Translations under genes and position numbers: made by a program
Notes under the pieces: generated by a model
Seen by the model: only the letters and a program-made list of their open reading frames with translations
Told to the model about the DNA's origin: nothing
The model's database searches: none
Assembly (NCBI RefSeq): GCF_947492815.1
Contig: NZ_CANLOB010000012.1
Coordinates: forward strand, 1 to 64,000
Source of the DNA: an uncultured Dokdonia sp.
Lineage (GTDB): Bacteria; Bacteroidota; Bacteroidia; Flavobacteriales; Flavobacteriaceae
DNA: 64,000 nucleotides
Direction: 5' to 3'
Shown here: positions 55,255-63,016 of the stretch, in pieces
Numbering within the stretch: position 1 is the first letter of the stretch
How the letters are laid out: each line of letters begins with the position of its first letter

Positions 55255-55959
55255 ATGAACAGATATGTAGAAGCTTTTAAAAAGTATGCGGAATTTAGTG
55301 GTAGATCTAGAAGGTCAGCATATTGGATGTTTGTATTGTTCAATATATTATTTTCTATTGTAGCATTGGCACTTGATTATGTATTTGGAACTGTCATGCG
55401 AGAGTTTGGATTTGGTCCTATATACATATTATATGGACTTGTAGTTTTTATACCTGGATTAGCACTTAGTGTGCGTAGACTTCACGATGTAGGAAAAAGT
55501 GGTTGGATGCTACTTGTTGGGATGATTCCTTTAGTTGGTCCTATTTGGTTACTTACACTATATGCTACAGAAGGGGAATCTAGAGACAATCAATATGGCC
55601 CTGATCCAAAAGGAACTTCTTCTTCAAACTTAGGAATTACGCATGGCACTACTTCTGAAACAAGATCAGGACTATCTTCAGGAAGTGATAATATTATCTT
55701 ATTTATAGTGGTTTGGCTTGTCTTCTCAAGGCTCTTTTACTTTTTAATTCCTTTATTTAATATTGATTTTTATTCTACGGGAATCTTTAAGATCGTTAAT
55801 ATTATATTTTCTATTGTTTGGGGTGCCATTCCTATATTATTAGCATTATCTATAAAAGACAAACAGAAACAAGTCATCCTTTTTGTACTTGCGGGTGTAT
55901 ATGTTATCATGACTATCATTGAAATCATACAAAACTTTACCGGAAGCTTTTTTTACTAA
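55255..55959 (+). CDS. DUF805 family membrane protein
   Basis: A 234-residue membrane protein. The first half is a DUF805 domain: YVEAFKKYAEFSGRSRRSAYWMF, three TM helices, and LALSVRRLHDVGKSGWMLL...LTLYATEGESRDNQYGPDPKG. The second half adds three more TM helices (about 140-160, 170-190 and 205-225) not found in the shortest members. ATG 55255 matches the family start; a TTG 40 codons upstream is rejected. The function of DUF805 is unknown. It is monocistronic with its own terminator and divergent from pyrG. Confidence 0.88.
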   Translation: MNRYVEAFKKYAEFSGRSRRSAYWMFVLFNILFSIVALALDYVFGTVMREFGFGPIYILYGLVVFIPGLALSVRRLHDVGKSGWMLLVGMIPLVGPIWLLTLYATEGESRDNQYGPDPKGTSSSNLGITHGTTSETRSGLSSGSDNIILFIVVWLVFSRLFYFLIPLFNIDFYSTGIFKIVNIIFSIVWGAIPILLALSIKDKQKQVILFVLAGVYVIMTIIEIIQNFTGSFFY

Positions 55960-56016
55960 ATCCTTCATTAATACATTTAATTTAAGTCCACTTATTTTAA
56001 TAGCAGGAAAAAACAA

Positions 56017-56044
56017 AAAAGCCAGAACATCAGTTCTGGCTTTT
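56017..56044 (+). terminator. Terminator of the DUF805 gene
   Basis: A 12-bp perfect stem (AAAAGCCAGAAC / GTTCTGGCTTTT) with loop ATCA, 57 bp after the stop codon. The A- and T-tracts make it usable on both strands, so it may also stop transcripts coming from ychF. Confidence 0.87.
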
Positions 56045-56064
56045 CTAATATGTATTCTTATGTT

Positions 56065-56119
56065 TTACAAGAAGTGCATTACATCTCCAACGATATATGC
56101 TAAACAGTATAAACGGAAA
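56065..56119 (-). pseudogene. Fossil of a YchF C-terminus
   Basis: On the minus strand, frame 56100-56065 reads AYIVGDVMHFL followed by TAA. The intact ychF gene next door ends [15 protein letters not shown], so this is a shortened copy of its last residues (two residues lost, end truncated). The nucleotides have diverged at many synonymous positions. The preceding codons (GIFRLYC) are not YchF-like. It is a remnant of a duplicated or replaced ychF tail and is not expected to be translated. Confidence 0.6.
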
Positions 56120-56162
56120 ATTCCATAAAATTTGTGCTTCGTAATTACAAATTTTATGGAAT
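56120..56162 (-). terminator. Hairpin downstream of ychF
   Basis: A 16-bp perfect stem (56120-56135 / 56147-56162) with an 11-nt loop, 37 bp after the ychF stop codon. The minus-strand 3' side continues TTTTCCGTTT, a weak T-run. It lies between ychF and the fossil tail. Confidence 0.65.
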
Positions 56163-56198
56163 AAACACCCAATAATTAGGTATAGAAGGAAAACTAAA

Positions 56199-57293
56199 TT
56201 ATACGTTAAAAAGGAAATGCATCACATCACCATCATCAACAATATATCCCTTCCCTTCTACACCTAATTTTCCTGCTTCTTTTACTTTGGCTTCACTACC
56301 ATAGGTAACAAAATCATTATATTTAATAACCTCAGCACGGATAAATCCTTTTTCAAAATCTGTATGAATGACACCAGCTGCTTGTGGTGCAGTAGATCCT
56401 ATATTAATCGTCCAAGCACGTACTTCTTTAACACCTGCTGTAAAATACGTTTGTTGATTTAGAAGCTTATAAGCACTACGTATTAATTTTGCACTCCCAG
56501 GTTCATCAAGACCTATATCTGCAAGAAACATTTGGCGCTCTTCATAATCGTCTAATTCTGTGATATCTGCCTCGGTCCCTACAGCAAGTACTAATACCTC
56601 TGCATGTTCATCTTTTACGGTTTCTCGTACTTTATCGACATATGCATTTCCATCTACAGCACTATTTTCATCTACATTACATACGTACATTACAGGTTTA
56701 TCTGTAATAAATTGTAATGGTTTTACATACTCTTCTCGTGCATCATCGTCTATATCTATAGCGCGTACAGAAACACCTCCCTCTAAACCTTCTTTCAGTT
56801 TTATAAGAATTGCTTCTTCTGCTTGCGCTTCTTTATTTCCTGTGCGTGCAGCACGTTTTACTTTATCTAGTTTTTTATCTACTGTTTCTAGATCTTTTAA
56901 TTGTAATTCAATATCGATTGTTTCTTTATCGCGTATTGGGTCTACACTTCCATCTACGTGTACAATGTTATCATTATCAAAACAACGTAATACGTGCAAA
57001 ATCGCATCGGTTTCACGGATGTTTCCTAAGAACTGATTTCCTAACCCTTCTCCCTTACTAGCTCCTTTTACAAGTCCTGCAATGTCAACAATCTCTACCG
57101 TTGCTGGTACTACGCGTTCTGGATTTACAAGTTCTTCTAATTTCTCAAGACGTGGGTCTGGTACATTTACGACTCCTATATTAGGCTCGATGGTACAAAA
57201 CGGAAAATTGGCGCTTTGTGCTTTAGCATTAGATAAACAATTAAATAATGTTGACTTCCCAACATTCGGCAATCCTACGATTCCTGCTTTCAT
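56199..57293 (-). CDS. ychF: Ribosome-associated ATPase/GTPase YchF (Obg family)
   Basis: A 364-residue P-loop protein of the YchF/OLA1 family, which prefers ATP over GTP and binds ribosomes. It has the G1 motif GLPNVGKST (7-15), [18 protein letters not shown] (G3 and switch), a coiled insertion (about 125-165), and the C-terminal TGS-like domain ending [15 protein letters not shown]. Length equals the family norm. The palindrome at 57321-57336 lies just upstream of the start codon, in the leader or promoter. It is monocistronic. Confidence 0.95.
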   Translation of the reverse strand: MKAGIVGLPNVGKSTLFNCLSNAKAQSANFPFCTIEPNIGVVNVPDPRLEKLEELVNPERVVPATVEIVDIAGLVKGASKGEGLGNQFLGNIRETDAILHVLRCFDNDNIVHVDGSVDPIRDKETIDIELQLKDLETVDKKLDKVKRAARTGNKEAQAEEAILIKLKEGLEGGVSVRAIDIDDDAREEYVKPLQFITDKPVMYVCNVDENSAVDGNAYVDKVRETVKDEHAEVLVLAVGTEADITELDDYEERQMFLADIGLDEPGSAKLIRSAYKLLNQQTYFTAGVKEVRAWTINIGSTAPQAAGVIHTDFEKGFIRAEVIKYNDFVTYGSEAKVKEAGKLGVEGKGYIVDDGDVMHFLFNV

Positions 57294-57320
57294 AATAGAT
57301 ACTTCAAATGATTATGTATA

Positions 57321-57336
57321 CGCTTTCGCGAAAGCG
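57321..57336. repeat. Intergenic GCTTTCGCGAAAGC palindrome
   Basis: A 16-bp perfect palindrome (core 57322-57335) 28 bp upstream of the ychF ATG, so it is likely to overlap its promoter or leader. Confidence 0.9.
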
Positions 57337-57442
57337 GTCTATTAACCAACCACTTTTTTTCAAGATGCAAAGATAATAGGAAAAAGAGAGATTATAACGA
57401 TTACTTATAACCAAAAAAGACGAACTCGTATACAAAAAGAAA

Positions 57443-57468
57443 AGCTTCAATTATTATTGAAGCTTTAA
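57443..57468 (-). terminator. Terminator of the six-Cys lipoprotein gene
   Basis: An 11-bp perfect stem (57443-57453 / 57458-57468) with loop TATT, 21 bp past the stop codon on the minus strand. Confidence 0.8.
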
Positions 57469-57488
57469 AAACGAATTAGACTAAAATA

Positions 57489-58082
57489 TTATCTCTGTAT
57501 AGCATCAGCAGCGCATTGTAGCGCACATCCAGCTATAATAAATTGGTTAGCTATTGTACAACCTATAACAACGATTGGATTTTCTGTACATTGTTCGATA
57601 GCTTCTGATATACAGTCTTCAAAACAACCCTTTGTTTGTATTTGCCATTCTACTCCCGCCTCTTTATCTGTATTAGTTACTGTAAATTCTGAAAAGACTT
57701 GATGTACCATATTACGAAGCTTAAAATTCACATTATTAGTACCTGTTATTGTTTTACTTTCTATAATTAGAATTTTATCAACTTGATTATCTACAACCGT
57801 AAAAAATAATTCATCCTGATCTACTTTCCCAATTGTTAAATCTGTATTATTTGAGATATCTACTGAGTATAATACCTGTTCATTTTCTTCATACTTTATT
57901 AAAGATTTATTCATCGCAATCTTATCTAAAGAAGGATAATTAGTTTCTATGTTTTCAAAAAAATCAGTAGAAAATAAAAGTTGAACTTCAGGTTGAAATT
58001 GTGAATTTTCATCAAAATCTGACTCTGTTTCACAAGCAGTAAAAGCCAATAACACTAAAAATAACGTGAATAATTTTTTCAT
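57489..58082 (-). CDS. Lipoprotein with six-cysteine hydrophobic tail
   Basis: A 197-residue lipoprotein (lipobox LLAFTAC, Cys17) that I do not recognise. Residues 25-145 are beta-rich and acidic. The last 47 residues are quite different, with six cysteines in a partly hydrophobic stretch (GCFEDCISEAIEQC, then IVVIGCTIANQFIIAGCALQC). The tail could be a disulfide-bonded or metal-binding module, or a membrane-inserted hairpin. It is monocistronic, with its own terminator. It is one of three short genes with six-Cys tails between 57.4 and 61.8 kb. Confidence 0.72.
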   Translation of the reverse strand: MKKLFTLFLVLLAFTACETESDFDENSQFQPEVQLLFSTDFFENIETNYPSLDKIAMNKSLIKYEENEQVLYSVDISNNTDLTIGKVDQDELFFTVVDNQVDKILIIESKTITGTNNVNFKLRNMVHQVFSEFTVTNTDKEAGVEWQIQTKGCFEDCISEAIEQCTENPIVVIGCTIANQFIIAGCALQCAADAIQR

Positions 58083-58204
58083 TATAATAACATTTTATGG
58101 GTTAATAATGATGAAAAGTATTTTTAAAAATATAAGTGTAAAAAAAAAGGAAGTTTTAATGTATAAACGCTCTTATTATTTTCAAATTTGAAATATGACA
58201 GTAC

Positions 58205-59593
58205 TTATTTATTACTATTTACGGTCACCTCTCCTACGGCACCATACCATTTTGTAATGGTATTTTCTGCTGGTTTAAAACGTGGCGTAAAGTCTACATT
58301 TGTAGAAGCTCCTTTTGCAGTGGTACGCGTATGCCACTGCCAAATATAGCATCCAGCAAACCAAGGTTCGTCCCATAGTTTTTGAAACATCGCTTCATAG
58401 GCGAGCTGTTGGGTTTTATCAGATTTTTTTTGGGTAAGTGCCCCTGTTAAAGCACCCCATTCCCAAGGAGCAATGGTAGCTGTCGCATCACTTCGGTATC
58501 CTATTTCTGTAAATAAAATAGGCATCTCATATTGTTCTGAGGCATTCTTTAATGCTGTAATATGAGCATCCCAACCAGCTTTAATAGTTTCTAAGTCAGG
58601 CTCTTCCTGAGTTGTTAACGGAAAATAGGCCTGCACGCCTATATAATCTAACTCCTTCCAAAAAGGAATATCTTCAATAGGGTCATCCCAATTGGATGCA
58701 TAAGTTAATTTCCCCGAGTAGATTTTTTTGATTTCTTTTATAAATGGTAGCCAAGCTTCAGGTTGATGTTGAATTGCTGTACGTAACTCTGTACCAATAC
58801 AAAATAAAGGAACTTCCATTTTTGTAGCGATACGTGCATACTGTAACATTCGTTCCTCATAGCTTTTAAACCAGATCTCCCAATCTTCCTGAGAAAGTTC
58901 AATATTAGAACGCCAGCCATCTCTTAGCCAAATATGTGGTTTTAAATGAACTCTAATATCCCGTTCTTGCAATCTGCTAATGTGTTTCATCGTGACAGAG
59001 TCTCGACGAGACCAAACACCAGGGGTTACGGTTCCACCTATTCTATTTGTTGTTTCATCTTGTTGGTCTATAAATGGAATCACAGTAACCCATTCTATAT
59101 TATCCTTTATAATATCTTTAGTGGCTTTCTGCACATCTTCCTTATCATAAGACCAAAATACACTCATCCCCCTATGTTTACCATCTATTGCATATAGGTT
59201 TGTGGCTTTCTGAGAAGTATTTTCTATACTATAATCCCAAGTATAGTTAAAGAACTCTGCGCTATTCAATGAGATCATACCTTTAATGCTTATATAAATA
59301 ACAAAAATTGGTATTACCAGTGAGAAACTAAATCGTTTTAACGCTAAACTCCATCCTTTTTTCTTAAATCCACGCACTGCGTATCGTATACTAATAAACA
59401 ATACATATACTAGTAAAAAGAATATGTGAAATAGGAAAAGAAAACCTTTTGAAGGTACAAAGGTTCCTAATGTTTCAATGGATTGCTCAAAAGATATATT
59501 AGCTCTCCAAATACCTATATAATAGAACAAGAAAAACACTCCCCAAGTACATAGGTATAGTTTTAAAAGCGTACGGAAAGTTTTCTTATCCAT
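58205..59593 (-). CDS. Membrane-anchored GH113-like glycoside hydrolase
   Basis: A 462-residue protein. The first 110 residues hold three TM helices (about 11-28, 49-67 and 84-104). The rest (about 125-455) is a TIM barrel of the GH113-like (endo-beta-mannanase related) family: GMSVFWSY, VHLKPHIWLRDGW, LFCIGTELRTA with the likely acid/base Glu, YIGVQAYFPL, and ILFTEIGYRSDA with the likely nucleophile Glu, then GCYIWQWHTRT. It should face the periplasm and cleave a mannose- or glucose-containing polysaccharide; the substrate is not certain. No polysaccharide-utilisation (SusCD) genes are near. Confidence 0.83.
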   Translation of the reverse strand: MDKKTFRTLLKLYLCTWGVFFLFYYIGIWRANISFEQSIETLGTFVPSKGFLFLFHIFFLLVYVLFISIRYAVRGFKKKGWSLALKRFSFSLVIPIFVIYISIKGMISLNSAEFFNYTWDYSIENTSQKATNLYAIDGKHRGMSVFWSYDKEDVQKATKDIIKDNIEWVTVIPFIDQQDETTNRIGGTVTPGVWSRRDSVTMKHISRLQERDIRVHLKPHIWLRDGWRSNIELSQEDWEIWFKSYEERMLQYARIATKMEVPLFCIGTELRTAIQHQPEAWLPFIKEIKKIYSGKLTYASNWDDPIEDIPFWKELDYIGVQAYFPLTTQEEPDLETIKAGWDAHITALKNASEQYEMPILFTEIGYRSDATATIAPWEWGALTGALTQKKSDKTQQLAYEAMFQKLWDEPWFAGCYIWQWHTRTTAKGASTNVDFTPRFKPAENTITKWYGAVGEVTVNSNK

Positions 59594-59946
59594 GGTAGTT
59601 TTCTAAAAAGGCATGCTACTTCTTAGAAGTTTATCCCTATTAATTGTTACAATTCTATTAAACAACATCTAAAAGTAGAAAAAGAAATAATCACTTCAAA
59701 TGCAACACGAACTAAATTACTTTTATAGTATAAGTATTTGTTTCTAAGCTTTCAAAAACTCTTAACGAATATATATTGCTACACCTGAAGAAAAAAGTCT
59801 TTTATCATTTCATTTTTATATCGAATTAATATTAAAGTAAAATTGCAGGTAAACATTTGTGGTTTAAGTAAAACTTTATCGGAAATCACTTATTTTTTAG
59901 CTGCTTATTTTCTCTTTACGGCCAATTAATTTTAAACCATTTAATT
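59594..59946. other. 353-bp gene-free spacer
   Basis: A divergent region between the GH113-like gene and the small RiPP-like gene. It must hold both promoters, but no box was convincing enough to mark. No RNA or repeat was seen. Confidence 0.55.
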
Positions 59947-60159
59947 ATGAAAAAACAAAATCTTAAGTCTCTTAACCTTAACAAAATGACTATTTCCAAT
60001 TTAGATAGTAAATCTATAAAAGGAGGGGATAATAGTATTAACCATCCACTATGTCCATCTCTTGGAGAAAACTCTTTTGCTTCATGTTTGCAAGGGGTAT
60101 GTCACACAGAGGTTTTCTGCTCAAGAAATTGTGAGACTGGAATTTGTATTCCTGATTAG
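59947..60159 (+). CDS. Orphan RiPP-precursor-like peptide (GG leader, six-Cys core)
   Basis: A 70-residue peptide. The N-terminal part MKKQNLKSLNLNKMTISNLD...KSIKGG (1-27) has the pattern of Bacteroidota ribosomal natural-product leaders (LNLNK.TI..L, then a double-glycine end). The 43-residue core after GG27 has six cysteines (Cys36, 47, 52, 58, 62 and 67), with Ser and Thr residues that could be modified. No lanthipeptide synthetase, radical-SAM enzyme, C39 protease or exporter is nearby, so any maturation enzymes must be elsewhere. It has its own terminator, which supports expression. Confidence 0.75.
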   Translation: MKKQNLKSLNLNKMTISNLDSKSIKGGDNSINHPLCPSLGENSFASCLQGVCHTEVFCSRNCETGICIPD

Positions 60160-60170
60160 CAGCAATTGAC

Positions 60171-60196
60171 AACAAGCGAACTTAGGTTCGCTTGTT
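60171..60196 (+). terminator. Terminator of the RiPP-like gene
   Basis: An 11-bp perfect stem (AACAAGCGAAC / GTTCGCTTGTT) with loop TTAG, 12 bp after the stop codon. The following ATTATATAAC is only moderately T-rich. Confidence 0.75.
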
Positions 60197-60254
60197 ATTA
60201 TATAACAGTAATCTACTTCAGAATATGAAGCTTTTTGGTGTTATCAAAACATGA

Positions 60255-61088
60255 TTACCTCCCCTTTTCAAGAACTCGATCTATAGCGTTTGTATATGTT
60301 GGAAATGTAATCAAATTATTATGCCCCCCATCAGGAATAGTGATAAATTCTTTAGAAGCAGTTGTTATTGTATTGAATAATTTTTGTCCGTGCTCATAAG
60401 CAACAACGGCATCTTCTGTACCATGAAAAACCGTAATAGGGCAAGAAACATTCCCAATAAATGTATACGTAGGCATCCTATATTTTAATAATCGTTTTAC
60501 AGGAAGCCATTTAAAACGGGAAACCGCTTCATCTTCTATACTGTAAAATGGTGTTTCTAATGTGAGGTTTTTAGGATTGTTTTTACTCGCTACATAGGTT
60601 GCAAATGTGGTTCCTAAACTTCTACCATATACATGAATTTGTGATTCTTCATAGTTCGCTTTCGCGAAAGCGTACCAAACCTCACTATCATCATATAATG
60701 CTTGCTCTGGCTTAGTACTCTTACCAGAACTAGTTTCGCTTTTTCCATAACCACGATAATCCATCACAATCACAGCATACCCTTTTTGAGTAAAAAACTG
60801 TGTAATCTCACCCCAACGTCTCACACTGCCTGCATTACCATGATAATATACAATCACGCCTTTGGCATTTGCAACAGGAAAATGAAGTCCATGAAGTTGT
60901 ACTCCTCCTTCTCCTTCTTGATATATTTCTTCAAAAGGAACATCAAATTCAAAAACATAATCTTTTGGTAATTGTTCAGGATGAAAGAGCATACTCTCTT
61001 GAAAAAAGTATAATCCCCCACATAAAATTCCATAAAGATTCCCCAAAATAAACAACAGGATCGCTCCTCTTTTTAGTGTACGCTTCAT
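60255..61088 (-). CDS. Membrane-anchored alpha/beta hydrolase 1
   Basis: A 277-residue alpha/beta hydrolase with an N-terminal TM or signal anchor (about 8-28). It has the oxyanion strand YYHGNAGSVRRWG, the nucleophile elbow GRSLGTTFA (Ser in GxSxG), the acid HGTEDAVVAYEHG, and the His in DGGHNNL. It resembles the BEM46/YfhR-type family that includes ABHD13-like proteins. The exact palindrome at 60658-60671 encodes AFAKA just before the beta strand leading to the nucleophile. It is a paralog of 61934-62803. The substrate is unknown. Confidence 0.88.
   Translation of the reverse strand: MKRTLKRGAILLFILGNLYGILCGGLYFFQESMLFHPEQLPKDYVFEFDVPFEEIYQEGEGGVQLHGLHFPVANAKGVIVYYHGNAGSVRRWGEITQFFTQKGYAVIVMDYRGYGKSETSSGKSTKPEQALYDDSEVWYAFAKANYEESQIHVYGRSLGTTFATYVASKNNPKNLTLETPFYSIEDEAVSRFKWLPVKRLLKYRMPTYTFIGNVSCPITVFHGTEDAVVAYEHGQKLFNTITTASKEFITIPDGGHNNLITFPTYTNAIDRVLEKGR
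60658..60671. repeat. In-gene palindrome GCTTTCGCGAAAGC (alpha/beta hydrolase 1)
   Basis: An exact copy in frame as AFAKA. The homologous place in the paralog at 61934-62803 reads IYNKLREHVDE, with no palindrome. Confidence 0.9.
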
Positions 61089-61140
61089 TGCATAAATTTA
61101 TAATACAACAAAGTAACAGTTTTTAAAAGGAATAAAAAAT

Positions 61141-61177
61141 AACACCCCAGCTTATAAAATTATAAACTGGGGGTGTT
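61141..61177 (-). terminator. Terminator of the six-Cys-tail lipoprotein gene
   Basis: A stem of AACACCCCAG against CTGGGGGTGTT with one bulged G and an AT-rich loop. On the minus strand it is followed by ATTTTTTATT. It lies 23 bp past the stop codon. Confidence 0.78.
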
Positions 61178-61199
61178 TGTTTGTATTTAAAAATGATAA

Positions 61200-61730
61200 T
61201 TAAGGTGCTATAATTTCTGGTGAATCTTCAGTTACAGTAACTGTTTTATTACATCCTGCCCCCGCTGTACAAGCAGTACATTTCCACTTTCCACTATCCT
61301 CATCTTTTTCTGGATCACAACCTTCTAAACAATTAAAGCCTTTACATTCAACAGTTGTTCCAAAACGTACCATCTGCATACTACCATCTTTATCTTTGAT
61401 TATTTTTACTTCTGAAGCCATTTTAATTGTTTTATCATCACTTATAGCCATGAGTATTAAGCCAGACGTTCCGTTTTTCTGTAAATCCCCTGTAACAATA
61501 GAAATATTTTCAAAAACCACTTCATCCCCTTTTTCTCTTTGTAATTGTTCCCATTCTTGCTTTAATCCTTCTTCATTATAAAAATGATATTCCCCATCTT
61601 CAAAAACACCTATTTTATGTACTGATAACTCTTCTGTTTCAATTGGTTTTGAATTTTCATCTGTTGTACATGAAAATAATACTGTACAAACAACACACAT
61701 AGCAACTAATATTGTTTTTATTTTATTCAT
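61200..61730 (-). CDS. Lipoprotein with six-cysteine tail
   Basis: A 176-residue lipoprotein (lipobox TVLFSC, Cys21). The central region (about 40-130) is mixed, with HKIGVFEDGEYHFYNEEGLKQEWEQLQREKG and MAISDDKTIKMASEVKII. The C-terminus has six cysteines in CKGFNCLEGCDPEKDEDS and WKCTACTAGAGC, a spacing that suggests a small disulfide or metal knot. I know no family for it. It sits between the two alpha/beta hydrolase paralogs and is separately terminated. Confidence 0.75.
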   Translation of the reverse strand: MNKIKTILVAMCVVCTVLFSCTTDENSKPIETEELSVHKIGVFEDGEYHFYNEEGLKQEWEQLQREKGDEVVFENISIVTGDLQKNGTSGLILMAISDDKTIKMASEVKIIKDKDGSMQMVRFGTTVECKGFNCLEGCDPEKDEDSGKWKCTACTAGAGCNKTVTVTEDSPEIIAP

Positions 61731-61933
61731 AATAGTAAAGTTTAAGTAATTCCTACTCTATAATGGCTTTTCGGTTACGCCTTGATATATACCTGATCAG
61801 AGTATTATTTTGTTTGACAAATATCTATAAGAAAGTAAAGGATCTACAAGGGATCTAATTCGGTTTTCATGAAAACATATAGGAATATTCATGAAAGTTG
61901 ATATCAAAAAAAAGAAACGTAAACTGTTAATAC

Positions 61934-62803
61934 CTACGCATTCTTACGCTTTGTGTTATGAATCACCTTAAAGCTAGAGCCCTCTAAATCAATCTTCTTG
62001 GATGTAGAGTGAAGAATTTCAGTAAGCATTTTATGATAACTCTCAAAATTATTGAGGTTTTTATGCCCTCCATCAATGACTGTATACAACTTGGTAAGCT
62101 TAGGTTTAATCTTAGAGAGCTTTACACTGGTTTTATATGGAATCAATTTATCATCAGTACCATGAATAATATGAATAGGGCATTGTACATATTTAAGCCA
62201 TTTATACGTTGGTAAAGGGTATTTTATAAGCATTGATAAAGGCATAAATGGTGCATATCGTGCTGTCACTTTGGTAAGGCTGTAATAAGGTGCATCTAAG
62301 ATTAACATCCTTGGGTTATTTACAGAGGCAATTTTGGTGGCAAGTCCAGAGCCTAGACTACGACCATATAAAATAATATGCTTCTCATCTACATGTTCTC
62401 GTAGCTTATTATAAATTACTTGTAAGTCACGTTTCAATGCTTTTTGATTACGACGTCCTGTACTTTTCCCAAATCCTCTATAATCCATCATCACCACATC
62501 ATATCCATTACGTGTAAAATCTACTGCAAATTTCCCCCATCCTTTTATACTCTTAGAATTCCCTTTAAGGTACAAAACAACACCTTTAGGTTTCTCAACT
62601 TTAAAATGAAGACCATTGAGAATAGCACCATCTCTAGTTTCTATATTATATTCATCTACTTCTTGATTTTCATAAAAGAATTGAAAATCTGCAGGCAACT
62701 TTTCTGGTTTAAATAAAAAGTAATCCTGTAAGTAATACAATAGTATACTTATAATTACATATACGATGAGTACAATAAGTACTATAGGTCCCCAATATGA
62801 CAT
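61934..62803 (-). CDS. Membrane-anchored alpha/beta hydrolase 2
   Basis: A 289-residue paralog of 60255-61088. It has an N-terminal membrane anchor (about 5-24, IVLIVLIVYVIISILLYYL), the oxyanion strand VVLYLKGNSKSIKGW (His of HGN replaced by Lys), the nucleophile elbow GRSLGSGLA, the acid HGTDDKLIPYK, and the His in DGGHKNL. ATG 62803 is used because the TTG at 62818 adds nothing useful. Replacement of the usual His in the HGNA motif is a difference from its paralog. Substrate unknown. Confidence 0.87.
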   Translation of the reverse strand: MSYWGPIVLIVLIVYVIISILLYYLQDYFLFKPEKLPADFQFFYENQEVDEYNIETRDGAILNGLHFKVEKPKGVVLYLKGNSKSIKGWGKFAVDFTRNGYDVVMMDYRGFGKSTGRRNQKALKRDLQVIYNKLREHVDEKHIILYGRSLGSGLATKIASVNNPRMLILDAPYYSLTKVTARYAPFMPLSMLIKYPLPTYKWLKYVQCPIHIIHGTDDKLIPYKTSVKLSKIKPKLTKLYTVIDGGHKNLNNFESYHKMLTEILHSTSKKIDLEGSSFKVIHNTKRKNA

Positions 62804-63016
62804 GCTTAAAGGTAGCAAAAAAGCATCAACTATACAGCCCCATTATTTTGAAGTATTTCTTACACTTTCGTGAAAACATATTCAGGAGAAATTATACTTA
62901 AATAGACAACATATAAAAGCGTTGTAACTTCATATAAACGTTAAATTCTTTAACACAAAACCCCTTTTATACACAAAGGGAGAGTCGTACATTGTACCCC
63001 TCTAATAAACAAAAAA

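Noticed and set aside
56560..57345. Plus-strand open frames opposite ychF
   Set aside because: They are Ser-rich shadows of the ychF coding strand with no homology-like features.
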